From contig CAUPYP010000002.1 of assembly GCA_963516005.1 (NCBI GenBank), positions 62,001 to 126,000 of the forward strand: a stretch of 64,000 nucleotides of DNA, read 5' to 3'. Both the position numbers and the translations under genes were made by a program. This document shows positions 41,354-50,493 of this stretch, one piece after another (positions within the stretch are counted from its first letter, which is position 1; the number at the start of each line of letters is the position of its first letter). The DNA comes from CAMUQR01 sp963516005 (GTDB lineage Bacteria; Patescibacteriota; Saccharimonadia; Saccharimonadales; Saccharimonadaceae). The notes under the pieces are model-generated. The model saw only the letters and a list, made by a program, of their open reading frames with translations, did no database searches and was not told where the DNA came from.

Positions 41354-42760
41354 GTGGAACGAGCAGTTTGGCAGAGTGTGATTGGTGAAATCGAAATCAG
41401 CGTGCCAAAATCATCGTTTGAATCAATCTTTAAAAAAATCTCCCTCATCTCGATCAACGGCAATGAAGTTAAAATTGCCGTACCTAACGTCTTCATCCAG
41501 TCGTTTTTACAAAAGAAATTTAATCACTTAATTATTAATACTTTTGAAAAAAATGGTGTTAAAAATCCTCATGTTAGTTACGAAATTAATTTTGACACTA
41601 TTAAGCAAACTAGCTTACGTAGTCAAATCGCTAAAAAAGATGAAATCTATAAAATGCGTGAGTCTGCTCCAGCGCCGATCCAAACCACCGCGCCAACAGC
41701 CACGATGACTGCCACTTCATCGTACAATCAACCTACCAAAACCGGTACCGGCCTCAATCCACGCTATACTTTTGATAATTTCATCGTCGGATCCAGTAAT
41801 AACTTCGCTTATACTGCCGCGCAAGCCATCGCCCAAAATCCCGGTACTAAATATAATCCACTTTTTCTCTATTCAGGTGTTGGTTTGGGTAAAACTCACT
41901 TGATGCAGGCAATCGGTAATGAAATCATCAAAAATAACCCCAAAGCTCGCGTGTTATATGTGACAATTGAGACATTTGTAAAAGAGTTTCTCGAGTCAAT
42001 TCGCTTCAAAAAAGATGATTTTTCAGCCCGTTACCGCAATGTCGATGTGTTAATTGTTGACGATATGCAGTTTATTACCGGCAAAGAAAAAACCCAGGAA
42101 GAATTCTTCCATACTTTTAATGCCTTGCACCAAAAAAATAAACAAATTATCATCTCGAGTGACCAACCACCAAAAAGTATTCCCACACTAACTGAGAGGT
42201 TACGTAGTCGCTTCGAATGGGGTATGACGATTGATATTCAGATGCCAGATTTTGAAACCCGCTGTGCTATTGTCGATGCTAAGGCTAATCTATCTGGTAT
42301 TAGCCTCGAAACCAATGTCATTGAACATATTGCTAATAACTTTCGCACTAATATACGCGAACTCGAGGGTGCGCTCAATCAGCTTCTCGCCTACGCCGAA
42401 ATGCAAGGTATGACGCCGAGTATTGAAATGGCTGATGCGCTACTTAGTAACGTTAAAACTTCGCGCCCACAGCACCTCACCGCTAAACAAGTTATTAGTA
42501 AAACTGCTAAGCATTTCCAGATTGAAACTGAGGAAATTTGTAGCTCCAAGCGCTCCAAGCACATCGTTATCCCCCGTCAAATCGCTATGTATTTATTACG
42601 AAGCGAACTTCACATGAGCTTTCCGAAAATTGCTAAAGAATTAGGTCGCAAGGACCACACTACCGCGATTCACTCGATTGAAAAAATCGAAAAAGATTCT
42701 AAACTCAATCCAGCAATTCGTGATAATATTGCGTCAATTCGCGAAAGCTTATATAACTAA
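41354..42760 (+). CDS. dnaA: Chromosomal replication initiator DnaA
   Basis: 468 residues from a GTG start at 41354, with AAGGGAG about 10 nt upstream. Domain I (1-80), a Thr/Ala/Pro linker (about 100-130), the AAA+ domain III with Walker A GVGLGKTH (175-182), Walker B VLIVDDMQF and sensor motifs, and domain IV with the DNA-binding signature RKDHTTAIHSIEKI at the C-terminus. It binds the DnaA boxes on both sides of its gene and opens the origin. It is the first gene of dnaA-dnaN-recF. It may repress its own promoter. Confidence 0.98.
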   Translation: MERAVWQSVIGEIEISVPKSSFESIFKKISLISINGNEVKIAVPNVFIQSFLQKKFNHLIINTFEKNGVKNPHVSYEINFDTIKQTSLRSQIAKKDEIYKMRESAPAPIQTTAPTATMTATSSYNQPTKTGTGLNPRYTFDNFIVGSSNNFAYTAAQAIAQNPGTKYNPLFLYSGVGLGKTHLMQAIGNEIIKNNPKARVLYVTIETFVKEFLESIRFKKDDFSARYRNVDVLIVDDMQFITGKEKTQEEFFHTFNALHQKNKQIIISSDQPPKSIPTLTERLRSRFEWGMTIDIQMPDFETRCAIVDAKANLSGISLETNVIEHIANNFRTNIRELEGALNQLLAYAEMQGMTPSIEMADALLSNVKTSRPQHLTAKQVISKTAKHFQIETEEICSSKRSKHIVIPRQIAMYLLRSELHMSFPKIAKELGRKDHTTAIHSIEKIEKDSKLNPAIRDNIASIRESLYN

Positions 42761-42791
42761 TTTACTTTTTCGTTCATTTATAGCTTAATTA

Positions 42792-43024
42792 TGTGGATAA
42801 GTAGTGGAAAACTAACAGCTAACTTGTGTTTAACACGCCATTCCCCTGCTAATAACTTGTGTATTAACTAGATGGGTTATACACAAACTGTTAAGGCAGG
42901 CTTAGTGGCAGGTGGATAACCACATGGTTTTACACATTCTACACACATTTAACGCACAGTTTTATCCCCAACTTTTAGCAGAAGCTTTACAGAGATAAAA
43001 CTACACTTTTCCACATAATCCACA
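42792..43024. other. Probable oriC: DnaA-box cluster between dnaA and dnaN
   Basis: This 315-nt gap carries DnaA boxes: TTATCCACA on minus (42792-42800) and TTATACACA on plus (42877-42885). One-mismatch sites are GGTGGATAA (42911-42919), TTATCCCCA (42962-42970), TTTTCCACA (43007-43015) and TAATCCACA (43016-43024). An AT-rich stretch (about 43030-43070), suitable for unwinding, lies beside them just before dnaN. Boxes upstream of dnaA may form a second half of a bipartite origin. Confidence 0.75.
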
Positions 43025-43075
43025 GCATCTATAATTACCCCAATATGTTAAAATATAAATAAAGGAATATATATT

Positions 43076-44173
43076 ATGGAATTGAAAGTCACCCAGGAAA
43101 ATCTATCTAAAGCACTCAATATTGTCTCGAAAATTGCAAATATGAAAACTCAGATGCCAATTCTCGATAATATCTTGTTAAAAACTAGTGGTAATCGCTT
43201 ATTAGTAGCAGCGACTAACTTAGAGATTGCTTCAACGCAATATATTGGTGCGAAGATTGTTAATCCAGGTGAAATTACGATTCCGGCAAAAGTCGTGACT
43301 GAGTTTGTCAATAACCTGCCGAGCGGTGTGATTGATTTAGTAGTGACTAATAGTCATTTAAAGATAAGTTCCGGCAAATTCACCTCGGTGATCAATGGCG
43401 TGTTAGCTGAAGAGTTCCCAGAGTTACCGACTATTGATGAGGATTCGGCGATTCGGATTAACCTGAAGACAGCTGATTTTCGCCAAGCTACTTCCCAAAC
43501 GATTATTGCTACTACGAATGATTTAGCTCGACCGGTACTGACTGGCGTGCTATGGCAAATGCGTGACAACTGGCTATATTTAGCAGCAACCGATAGTTAT
43601 CGCTTAGCCGAGCGTAAATTAATCGAGTTTAATCAAGAATTATCGGCAATTGTGCCAGCGCAAACCATGCAAGAAGTATTGCGAGCAATTAGCGATGATG
43701 ACGAAGAGGTTGAGGTATTGTTTAATGAATCGCAAGTGCGGTTTCGAGTTGGCGATACAGAGATTATCTCACAGTTAATCGAAGGTCGTTTTCCAGATTA
43801 TACACAGCTGATACCAAAAGATAATGACATTCGGATTAAAATCAACAAAGCAGAATTCGCGAAAGTGGTTAAAATTGCTGGTTTCTTTGCCTTGCATTCG
43901 GCAAGCGGTATTACTGTGACGGCCTCAGCGGAAAGTCAAAATCTATCCCTGAAGTCGATTGCTTCAGAAATTGGTGAAAATATCTCAGAGGCTGAAGCGG
44001 AAGTGGTTGGCGATGGCAAAATTACCCTTAATTCACGCTACTTAAGTGATGCTTTAAGTGTGATTCATGATGATATGATTAGTTTTGAGTTTAAAGGTAA
44101 ACTGGCACCGTGTATTTTACGTCCAGTTAAACAAGACAATTATCTGCATATTATTATGCCACTAAAGAGCTAA
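43076..44173 (+). CDS. dnaN: DNA polymerase III beta subunit (sliding clamp)
   Basis: 365 residues, the usual length of three clamp domains. Recognisable stretches include MELKVTQENLSKALNIVSKI at the start, PTIDEDSAI, LYLAATDSYRLAERK in the middle and LAPCILRP...YLHIIMPLK at the end. The protein forms the ring that tethers polymerase III to DNA. An AAAGGA site precedes the ATG. A possible -10 TGTTAAAAT lies in the AT-rich stretch before the gene, so dnaN may be expressed apart from dnaA. recF starts 1 nt after its stop. Confidence 0.97.
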   Translation: MELKVTQENLSKALNIVSKIANMKTQMPILDNILLKTSGNRLLVAATNLEIASTQYIGAKIVNPGEITIPAKVVTEFVNNLPSGVIDLVVTNSHLKISSGKFTSVINGVLAEEFPELPTIDEDSAIRINLKTADFRQATSQTIIATTNDLARPVLTGVLWQMRDNWLYLAATDSYRLAERKLIEFNQELSAIVPAQTMQEVLRAISDDDEEVEVLFNESQVRFRVGDTEIISQLIEGRFPDYTQLIPKDNDIRIKINKAEFAKVVKIAGFFALHSASGITVTASAESQNLSLKSIASEIGENISEAEAEVVGDGKITLNSRYLSDALSVIHDDMISFEFKGKLAPCILRPVKQDNYLHIIMPLKS

Positions 44174-44174
44174 T

Positions 44175-45239
44175 ATGATTATTAAACAACTGACAGTTCA
44201 AAATTGGCGCTGTCATGATCAATATAATTTACAAATTACCGCTCCAAAACTAGCTATTATCGGGCCGAACGGCTCAGGCAAAACTAGCCTGCTTGAGGCG
44301 ATTTATTTGATTGCTCAAGGTAAATCGTTTAAAAATAGTGATAATGACTTGATAAAAACTCATCGGCGATGGTTGCGAGTTGATGCAGAAGTTGATGGGT
44401 CTAGCGCTCATCAGCGCACTTTTAAACTACAACTCAAAGCTGAAACGAAAGACAAAACCATCGCTATTAACCAAAAAATCCATCGGCGATTACCGCAAGC
44501 GCAGAAAATTCCAGTGGTGTTATTTGAGCCAGATGATATGAATCTTATCATTGGTTCGCCGACTCGGCGCCGTAAATATCTCGATAACCTGATTAGTCAG
44601 GTTAATCCCCTACACTCACGTCTATTAAGTCGTTATGCCAAGGCGCTAAAACAGCGTAATGATTTAATTAAACAAATGTTGGCGCGTGATGGTATAGTAA
44701 ATAAAGAACAATTATTCTCATGGGATGTCTTACTTAGCCAATATGGCGGGCAAATTATTAAAAATCGCTTGCAAATGACTGATTTATTAAATCAACGAAT
44801 TAACGCGATTTATCAGCAAATTACTGGTTTGAATGATCAAATTAGCTTTTGTTATCAGTTTGAAGCTGACGATATTAATCACCTCGAGCAGAAGATTTTT
44901 AACCAATTATTAAATCAGACGCATTTTATGCTAGGTACGACAATTGGACCGCATCGGCATGATTTGGAGATTTATTTTAATCACAAGTTAGCCTGTAAGT
45001 GTGCTTCGCGTGGTGAAACGCGGTCGATTATTCTGGCAATGAAATTGATTGAAATCGATATTATTAAACAGCAAACTGGCTTAAATCCGATTGTTTTGCT
45101 CGATGATGTTTTAAGTGAGCTTGATCGCTCGCGTCAGCAGTTTTTAATGGATTATACTAATCAGTCGCAGATTATTTTAACCTCGACTAATATTGATAAT
45201 TTAACCGATTACCAAATCGTTGAACTGACTAAAAACTAA
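44175..45239 (+). CDS. recF: Recombination protein RecF
   Basis: 354 residues. An SMC-like ATPase: Walker A GPNGSGKTS (30-38), LFEPDDMNLIIGSPTRRRKY, TIGPHRHDLEI, signature CASRGETRSIILAMKL and Walker B PIVLLDDVLSELD. It loads RecA at single-strand gaps with RecO and RecR. Normal length and gene order dnaA-dnaN-recF. Its stop lies at the edge of a bidirectional terminator shared with the T4SS operon. Confidence 0.96.
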   Translation: MIIKQLTVQNWRCHDQYNLQITAPKLAIIGPNGSGKTSLLEAIYLIAQGKSFKNSDNDLIKTHRRWLRVDAEVDGSSAHQRTFKLQLKAETKDKTIAINQKIHRRLPQAQKIPVVLFEPDDMNLIIGSPTRRRKYLDNLISQVNPLHSRLLSRYAKALKQRNDLIKQMLARDGIVNKEQLFSWDVLLSQYGGQIIKNRLQMTDLLNQRINAIYQQITGLNDQISFCYQFEADDINHLEQKIFNQLLNQTHFMLGTTIGPHRHDLEIYFNHKLACKCASRGETRSIILAMKLIEIDIIKQQTGLNPIVLLDDVLSELDRSRQQFLMDYTNQSQIILTSTNIDNLTDYQIVELTKN

Positions 45240-45270
45240 AAAACTCAGCTCGATTTAAGCTGAGTTTTTT
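45238..45270. terminator. Bidirectional terminator between recF and the T4SS operon
   Basis: Perfect 13-bp stem AAAAAACTCAGCT / AGCTGAGTTTTTT (45238-45250 and 45258-45270) with a 7-nt loop. T-runs follow on both strands, ending recF (plus) and virB4 (minus). Confidence 0.9.
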
Positions 45271-45286
45271 AATAGCTAATCATAAA

Positions 45287-47080
45287 TTAGGTAGTAATCA
45301 AACCTTCTTCGGTTGGTGAAGCGTGGATTTGAATATGAACGTGGTTTTGGCCAGCGAAGAAGAGTCCCTGCCCGACTGGGAAGTTGGATAAGCGTTTTTT
45401 CTCCTCATCGGTTAATTTAAACACTTCTGATACTACATCAACGGTACTAGTTGATTGCTTGAGCAATAACTGCATTGAGGCGTTGTTGACAATCGCCCGC
45501 CCCATTTTACTACCCATAAAGTCCTCAACGTCCTGAGTGATGGTAGTTAGGCCAAGTTTATACTTACGAGCGCGCTTAGCTAAACTGAAGATGAAGTTAG
45601 CAGAATCTGGATATTTCATTAACTGCCAAGCCTCATCGACGATTAGCATACGCTTGCGCTGGTCGGAACGTGTAATATTCCAAATGTGGCTTAGAACGAT
45701 GTACATCGCTACGGGACGGAGTTCATCTTCGAGGTCACGGATATTAAACACCACCATTGAGTTGTTAATTTCAACGTTGCTTTGTTGGGAGAAAATACCG
45801 GCAAAAGTACCAGTGGTGTATTTACGGAGACGTTGAGCTAGTTGTGGTCCAGTGCCACCCATGTGGAGTAAGGTATCGTAGAGGTTGGCGATGGTTGGTG
45901 GTGTGGCCTGGTGAGTTAATGGATCGCTGGTAATGCCGGCACGAGAATAGGTATCGATTAAGGCTTGGTCAAGGTCAGCTTCTTCTTGTGGAGTTAAACC
46001 AAAACCCGAGGCTCCATCACCACTAGTTACAGGTGCTGATGAAGATAGCATTAAACGGAATAGACCGTGCAAAGTCACTAAGTTAGAGCGCAGGGCGTCG
46101 TTAGCTTCTTTAGTGTCAACAACTTTTGGTAGGTCAAATGGGTTGATACGAGTTGCGGAGTTAAGACTGAGGCGAATATATGAGCCGCCGACTGCATCGC
46201 AGAGCTTACGATACTCATTTTCGGGGTCGATAATAATCACATCGATTCCAACCATCATTGAACGCAGAGCTTCGAGTTTGACGGTGAACGATTTACCGGC
46301 ACCGGATTTAGCAAATACTACCATGTTGGCGTTTTCAAGGCTAAAACGATCAAAAATCACCAAACCAGAGTTGTGCATATTGATACCATACAAAATACCA
46401 TCTTCTTGTGATAGATCAGCGCTGGTGAACGGAAAAGTTGTTGATAACGCACCGGTATTTAAATTGTGGCGGATTTTTAGTTGATCCATTAACTGTGGGG
46501 CGGTACATTGCAACCCCTGCTCCTGCTGTGAAGAAGCGACTTTAGAAAAGACTAATTGCTGACCAAATAAAGTTTCTACTTTATTCTGGACATAACGCAA
46601 TTCCTCTAAACTATCAGCATAAAGTGTCACATATAATCCAAATCGGAAAAAGCGTTCTGCACCGATTTGTAATTGATCGCGTAATTGCTCGGCGTCAATA
46701 ATCGCCGCTTCAAGAGCTGGATCGCGCGTTTTACCCTTTTCGGAGTTGATCGCTAACGACGCCTCGAGCTGAGTCACTTTTTTGGTTAAGTTTTTTAAAA
46801 TAGTCTGCGTATCGACCGGATAAATAAACATACTGATATCGAGAATTTCGTCGATATTAATCAGTGGACTGAGCCAACCAGTGTGGACTTGACGTGGATA
46901 ACCATAAACATACAGAGTTCGGCCGAATTTTGTCCCTAGGCGAAAATAATTCGAAAAAATTTCTAAGCTACTTGGTGCGATGAGATCGCGCAAGGTTGTC
47001 ATTCCGGCTAGATATGCCTGTTCAACACGTTGTTCTTCCGGAATTGGTTGTTGAGTGGTTTTTTTAGAAAATAGACCCAT
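45287..47080 (-). CDS. virB4: VirB4/TraC-like conjugation ATPase
   Basis: 597 residues. The C-terminal ATPase domain has Walker A AKSGAGKSF (257-265), VDVIIIDPENEYRKL-like text (IDVIIIDPENEY), Walker B MLIVDEAWQLM and the TITQDVEDF switch region. The N-terminal 220 residues are a shortened VirB4 N-domain. VirB4 hydrolyses ATP at the base of the T4SS channel. It is smaller than the classical 800 residues because part of the N-terminal module seems to be encoded separately upstream. Coupled to that gene by TAATG (stop/start overlap at 47080). Last gene of the operon. Confidence 0.93.
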   Translation of the reverse strand: MGLFSKKTTQQPIPEEQRVEQAYLAGMTTLRDLIAPSSLEIFSNYFRLGTKFGRTLYVYGYPRQVHTGWLSPLINIDEILDISMFIYPVDTQTILKNLTKKVTQLEASLAINSEKGKTRDPALEAAIIDAEQLRDQLQIGAERFFRFGLYVTLYADSLEELRYVQNKVETLFGQQLVFSKVASSQQEQGLQCTAPQLMDQLKIRHNLNTGALSTTFPFTSADLSQEDGILYGINMHNSGLVIFDRFSLENANMVVFAKSGAGKSFTVKLEALRSMMVGIDVIIIDPENEYRKLCDAVGGSYIRLSLNSATRINPFDLPKVVDTKEANDALRSNLVTLHGLFRLMLSSSAPVTSGDGASGFGLTPQEEADLDQALIDTYSRAGITSDPLTHQATPPTIANLYDTLLHMGGTGPQLAQRLRKYTTGTFAGIFSQQSNVEINNSMVVFNIRDLEDELRPVAMYIVLSHIWNITRSDQRKRMLIVDEAWQLMKYPDSANFIFSLAKRARKYKLGLTTITQDVEDFMGSKMGRAIVNNASMQLLLKQSTSTVDVVSEVFKLTDEEKKRLSNFPVGQGLFFAGQNHVHIQIHASPTEEGLITT

Positions 47081-48030
47081 TAAATGTCACCTCCAGGTGG
47101 ATTAACTCCTTTTGTTGTGTAAATTGTGGCAATTCGATCAAAATTAACTAGTGGTTCGCGGTTGGAAATGTCAGGATTGTAGAAATTATAGAATAATTGG
47201 CTAAGCTGTTCGGTGTTGAGTTGTTTAGCTTGGACACCGACTTGTGATAAACCACTGAGAATCACATCGACGCGGTTCTGAATCTCTTCTTTAGCTTTGA
47301 CGTAGATTTTTTGGTTGACTTTGACGGTTTGAGTAGAGCTTTTGGCGAATAATCCACCTAGAATACCTTTAGATTGTGATTTAATATCATCAAATGACTC
47401 ACTAGTTGGATAATATGGAATGATAATATAAAAGGTTTTATCCATAATATTCGCTTCTTGTGCTAAAACCTCAATATAGTTAATGTAATCATCAATTAAG
47501 ACGTTTAAGAGCATATTATCTTGTTTGGAACGAATATCCACTAACTTCTCGAGATACGGGCCGATATCGACTTTATTGGAGCGAATTAAAATTTGCACTG
47601 GAAAATACAGCGAGTTTAAGAAACCTTGGTAACCATACTCCACTCCTTCGCGCTCATGGGCGCTCATTAGGTCGAAGTTGATTGATTTGCAAGCGACAAT
47701 TGCCTTAAAACTACCGTCTTTCATAATGACAATACCTTCACGCACTTCGGCAATTTGGAGGTGGTTTTGAGTGGAATTAGGATTTGAGGCCTTGACAGGT
47801 GCTTCTTTTGAGATGTTAGGTTGACCAGAATCGCGCACGCCAGATGTATTTGCTGTAGTTGGTTGGTTTGGATTGGCTATTGATTGTTGGTTTGGCTGTA
47901 CTTGTGAAAAAGAAAAGGTCTGATCGGATTGTAATGGTTGATTAAAATTCGAATTCTGCACCGGAAAGTTATTACCGGTTGGTGGAGTTGGTGGTGTGTT
48001 TTGAAAATTATTATATTGTTGATTATCCAT
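47080..48030 (-). CDS. T4SS protein with Asn/Gln/Pro-rich N-terminus (VirB4 N-domain-like)
   Basis: 316 residues. The first 85 are low-complexity Asn, Gln, Pro and Phe, probably disordered. The remaining 230 resemble the N-terminal module of TraC/VirB4 ATPases: LQIAEVREGIVIMKDGSFKA, then REGVEYGYQGFLNSLYFPVQ, then FYIIIPYYPTSE. No Walker motif is present. It probably assembles with the adjacent VirB4 ATPase, as if one ancestral protein were split in two. It is coupled to virB4 by TAATG and follows the PrgI-family gene after one base. Confidence 0.8.
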   Translation of the reverse strand: MDNQQYNNFQNTPPTPPTGNNFPVQNSNFNQPLQSDQTFSFSQVQPNQQSIANPNQPTTANTSGVRDSGQPNISKEAPVKASNPNSTQNHLQIAEVREGIVIMKDGSFKAIVACKSINFDLMSAHEREGVEYGYQGFLNSLYFPVQILIRSNKVDIGPYLEKLVDIRSKQDNMLLNVLIDDYINYIEVLAQEANIMDKTFYIIIPYYPTSESFDDIKSQSKGILGGLFAKSSTQTVKVNQKIYVKAKEEIQNRVDVILSGLSQVGVQAKQLNTEQLSQLFYNFYNPDISNREPLVNFDRIATIYTTKGVNPPGGDI

Positions 48031-48031
48031 A

Positions 48032-49201
48032 TTACCTCAGTGAAATTACGACTTCTTCTTCCTCACCTAAAAGTTTTTTATTACGATTGGTGATTTTTTT
48101 AGCCTCAGCAGCTAAAGTTTGTACCGATAAGTCATTGTTATTTGCTAAATTAATTATATCAGGTGATGGATTAAAGTGGTAATCGTTTGACGGAGTTTGA
48201 GTTGATTCCGGTGGTATTGACTGAAGACCTGGCTGTGGTGGCGTAAATTGTTGTTGCGGTGCGAACTGTGGCGTGAATTGTGGCGCTTGGTCTTGTGGTG
48301 CTGGTTGATAGCTTGGTTGCGGGATTTGAAATTGCTCTGGTGGCATATTGACCGGCGTTGTTGGTGGATAAAATTCCGGTGGCATTATCGGATTAGGTGT
48401 TGGTTGTGGTTGATAAGCATTAAAATCCGGTATTGGTTGTGGTGCTGATTGTGGCTGATAATCAGGCTGAAATGTCGGCTGAGCCATTGGCTGTGGTGGA
48501 ATAAATTGTGGTTGCGGTGCGAACTGTGGCGTGAATTGTGGCGCTTGGTCTTGTGGTATGAAATCTGGCATCGGTTGTGGTGCTGATTGTTGATTGTTTT
48601 CCGTACCGGTATAGCCATTACTAAGATTTTCCAGGATTTGTTCACGGCGCACTTGATTGTGATGATTAATCATCGCGTCAAATTTTTGGTTAATCATCGC
48701 GTCTTCATCATGAATATCTTCAACTTGGGTTGACTCGGCACTGACATCAGCTTGGAGTGATGGATTAGCCGTGCCTTGAGTACGAATAATTTCTCCGTTA
48801 GAATCAACGAGATTGGATAAATAGCTAATTCGTTGTCGTGCTTCATTAAAAGTAATATCTGGTGAATATTCTTTATCAATTGGTCCATCGTTAGTAAATT
48901 CCACCATGGTTAAGATTCCATCCGGTTCCCATAGCTTCCGGCGTGGTTTAAGATAAAATGATAAAATTGCTGCTGCGTAAACTTCCATTGGCTGGTCTTT
49001 TTTAAGCGGTAAAGCTAGCACTAAAAAAATAATTGAAATTGGTAAAGGAATAATTACTAGTCCAATAAAAATTGTTCCCAAAAAATAAGCTAATCCCCCG
49101 CCCAATACTGCTACCACCAAATAAATAAATTGGCGAAAACTAAATGGCCCGAGTAGCTTGTCTTCAGCCTCCACATCTTGAGGAACTTTATAAACTGCCA
49201 T
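48032..49201 (-). CDS. PrgI-family (VirB3-like) T4SS membrane protein with Pro/Gln repeats
   Basis: 389 residues. Residues 1-95 match the PrgI family (VPQDVEAEDKLLGPFSFRQF, two membrane helices at about 24-70, then LKPRRKLWEPDG). These proteins are the Gram-positive counterpart of VirB3 and sit beside VirB4. The other 290 residues are an extension with a Pro/Gln-rich region (about 215-350) containing repeats of QDQAPQFTPQFAPQ. The tail (RNKKLLGEEEEVVISLR) is acidic. An extended -10 box ends 7 nt before the ATG, marking an internal promoter for this gene and the two ATPase genes. Confidence 0.9.
   Translation of the reverse strand: MAVYKVPQDVEAEDKLLGPFSFRQFIYLVVAVLGGGLAYFLGTIFIGLVIIPLPISIIFLVLALPLKKDQPMEVYAAAILSFYLKPRRKLWEPDGILTMVEFTNDGPIDKEYSPDITFNEARQRISYLSNLVDSNGEIIRTQGTANPSLQADVSAESTQVEDIHDEDAMINQKFDAMINHHNQVRREQILENLSNGYTGTENNQQSAPQPMPDFIPQDQAPQFTPQFAPQPQFIPPQPMAQPTFQPDYQPQSAPQPIPDFNAYQPQPTPNPIMPPEFYPPTTPVNMPPEQFQIPQPSYQPAPQDQAPQFTPQFAPQQQFTPPQPGLQSIPPESTQTPSNDYHFNPSPDIINLANNNDLSVQTLAAEAKKITNRNKKLLGEEEEVVISLR
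48253..48557. repeat. 47-bp direct repeat pair encoding Pro/Gln repeats
   Basis: Copies at 48253-48299 and 48511-48557 are identical and 258 bp apart (86 codons). Shorter related Pro/Gln units lie between them. Slippage or recombination could change the length of the PrgI-family extension in frame. Confidence 0.85.
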
Positions 49202-49208
49202 AAGTGTT

Positions 49209-49217
49209 ATTATATCA
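49209..49217 (-). promoter_or_regulatory. Internal extended -10 promoter before the PrgI-family gene
   Basis: Minus-strand TGATATAAT (49217 to 49209) ends 7 nt before the ATG at 49201. It fits the 16-nt gap after the upstream gene and would give a leaderless transcript of the three distal T4SS genes. Confidence 0.5.
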
Positions 49218-49853
49218 TCACGGCGTTAAAAAGTCATTAGCGGATTGGACAATCTCCTTGGGAATTTGAGGATATTGTTTGTAATAAAAAATCAATTCAG
49301 GTTGGTTAAGTTGTGTCCACTTTTCTTGGTCTTTTTTGAAAATTACTTTAAAGATTGGTCGTGAAGATGCTTGGCGGAGACGCACACTAACATTACTAAT
49401 CTTTGAGGCGGGTGGTAATGGTTTATAGATACCCACTACTGCATATTGACCACGCTTATAGAATAAAACTTTTTTAACTTCAGTTGATGGGAATTGTGTT
49501 TGAATGGTCTTTTGGAGCCGTTCGCGGTCTTTTTGAAAGAATTTAGTGGCATAATCTTGCGAAAAATCTAAATTAAATTTAATAATAGTTGGTTTCGCTA
49601 AATCTACTGTCTGTTGCAGTGCTGTATATTTATCACTACGAATGGCGATGGTATATTGTTGCTTTTTGAGACGGACTGATTGATTCGGTTTGATAAGAGT
49701 TGTGTTGTTTGCCTGATCTTTGACAGCTATTTCAAAATCTTGATCAGTTGATTGAATAGTTAATTCAGTCGATTGATTATATACAAACCATCCGATCATC
49801 CCACCGAAAACAATCAACGCCAGACTAATTGCTAATAAGAATCGCTTATTCAT
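49218..49853 (-). CDS. Membrane-anchored T4SS-operon protein (PEGA-like domain)
   Basis: 211 residues from the ATG at 49853, chosen because GAGGAG lies about 10 nt upstream. An ATG-like start at 49871 would add six residues without a ribosome site. A single N-terminal membrane helix (about 4-25) is followed by an extracytoplasmic domain. That domain begins with a PEGA-like beta segment (LTIQSTDQDFEIAVKDQ, VRLKKQQYTIAIRSDKYTAL) and ends with an alpha/beta part resembling the sister protein encoded upstream. The start overlaps the upstream stop by 8 bp. Probably a structural or wall-interacting component of the secretion machine. Confidence 0.8.
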   Translation of the reverse strand: MNKRFLLAISLALIVFGGMIGWFVYNQSTELTIQSTDQDFEIAVKDQANNTTLIKPNQSVRLKKQQYTIAIRSDKYTALQQTVDLAKPTIIKFNLDFSQDYATKFFQKDRERLQKTIQTQFPSTEVKKVLFYKRGQYAVVGIYKPLPPASKISNVSVRLRQASSRPIFKVIFKKDQEKWTQLNQPELIFYYKQYPQIPKEIVQSANDFLTP

Positions 49854-50490
49854 GTTTGAGATACTCCTCAAAAAAATTATTTATTTTTTGCTTAGTTTGC
49901 CGGTCATAAAACTCAATACGATAATTAGATAAATCTTTATCTAATAATTGCAGATGGTTGAGTGCATGGATGAAATTATGATAATCACTATAAATACTAA
50001 TAATTAATTCCTCCCCTTCTTGATAATAGCCGATGTGATAATTATGTTCAACTAGAGGAAGGTGTTTGATAATTGGAAACTTTTTTACACGAGCATCAAC
50101 TTGCTGACTAATATCAGCTTCTAATAAACCTTCAACTTGCTGGTAATCTTGAATATGTTGTTCTTTTAATTTTTTAGCTTGTTCAGTAAGTGGTTCTAAT
50201 CTGCTATAGATAATATTGTCAATTGCGAATTGAGTTTTAGGTACGGTTTTTAAAGTGAAATGAGATTCCTTGAATCCATCACGGGTAATTTTTACCTGAT
50301 AAGTTTGATTAGCAGGTAGTTTAATGTTTTTTTGACGATAAGATTGGTTATTAATGGTTATTGTAGCGTCGGCTGGAGCGATTACAACTTTAACATCAAT
50401 TTTATCGCGATTATTAATTAGGTTATAAACCTGCCAACTAATTATACTTAAAATTAGAACGGTTAGGATAATGATAATTTTACGTTTCAT
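49846..50490 (-). CDS. Membrane-anchored PEGA-domain protein
   Basis: 214 residues. N-terminal membrane helix (4-23). A PEGA-like domain (about 30-90) reads VVIAPADATITINNQSYRQ, then LPANQTYQVKITRDGFKE, the beta pattern seen in surface proteins. A C-terminal part (about 100-214) has LLEADISQQVDARVKKFPII and HIGYYQEGEELIISIYSDYH. It and the next gene share the same architecture, so they may be old duplicates. Located between the peptidoglycan hydrolase and PrgI genes, it is likely exposed outside the membrane as part of the T4SS envelope path. Confidence 0.8.
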   Translation of the reverse strand: MKRKIIIILTVLILSIISWQVYNLINNRDKIDVKVVIAPADATITINNQSYRQKNIKLPANQTYQVKITRDGFKESHFTLKTVPKTQFAIDNIIYSRLEPLTEQAKKLKEQHIQDYQQVEGLLEADISQQVDARVKKFPIIKHLPLVEHNYHIGYYQEGEELIISIYSDYHNFIHALNHLQLLDKDLSNYRIEFYDRQTKQKINNFFEEYLKHE

Positions 50491-50493
50491 GCT

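Noticed and set aside
48248..48448. Plus-strand frame opposite the PrgI repeats
   Set aside because: It is rich in Trp/Leu/Arg only because it is antisense to Pro/Gln codons. No promoter or ribosome site supports it.
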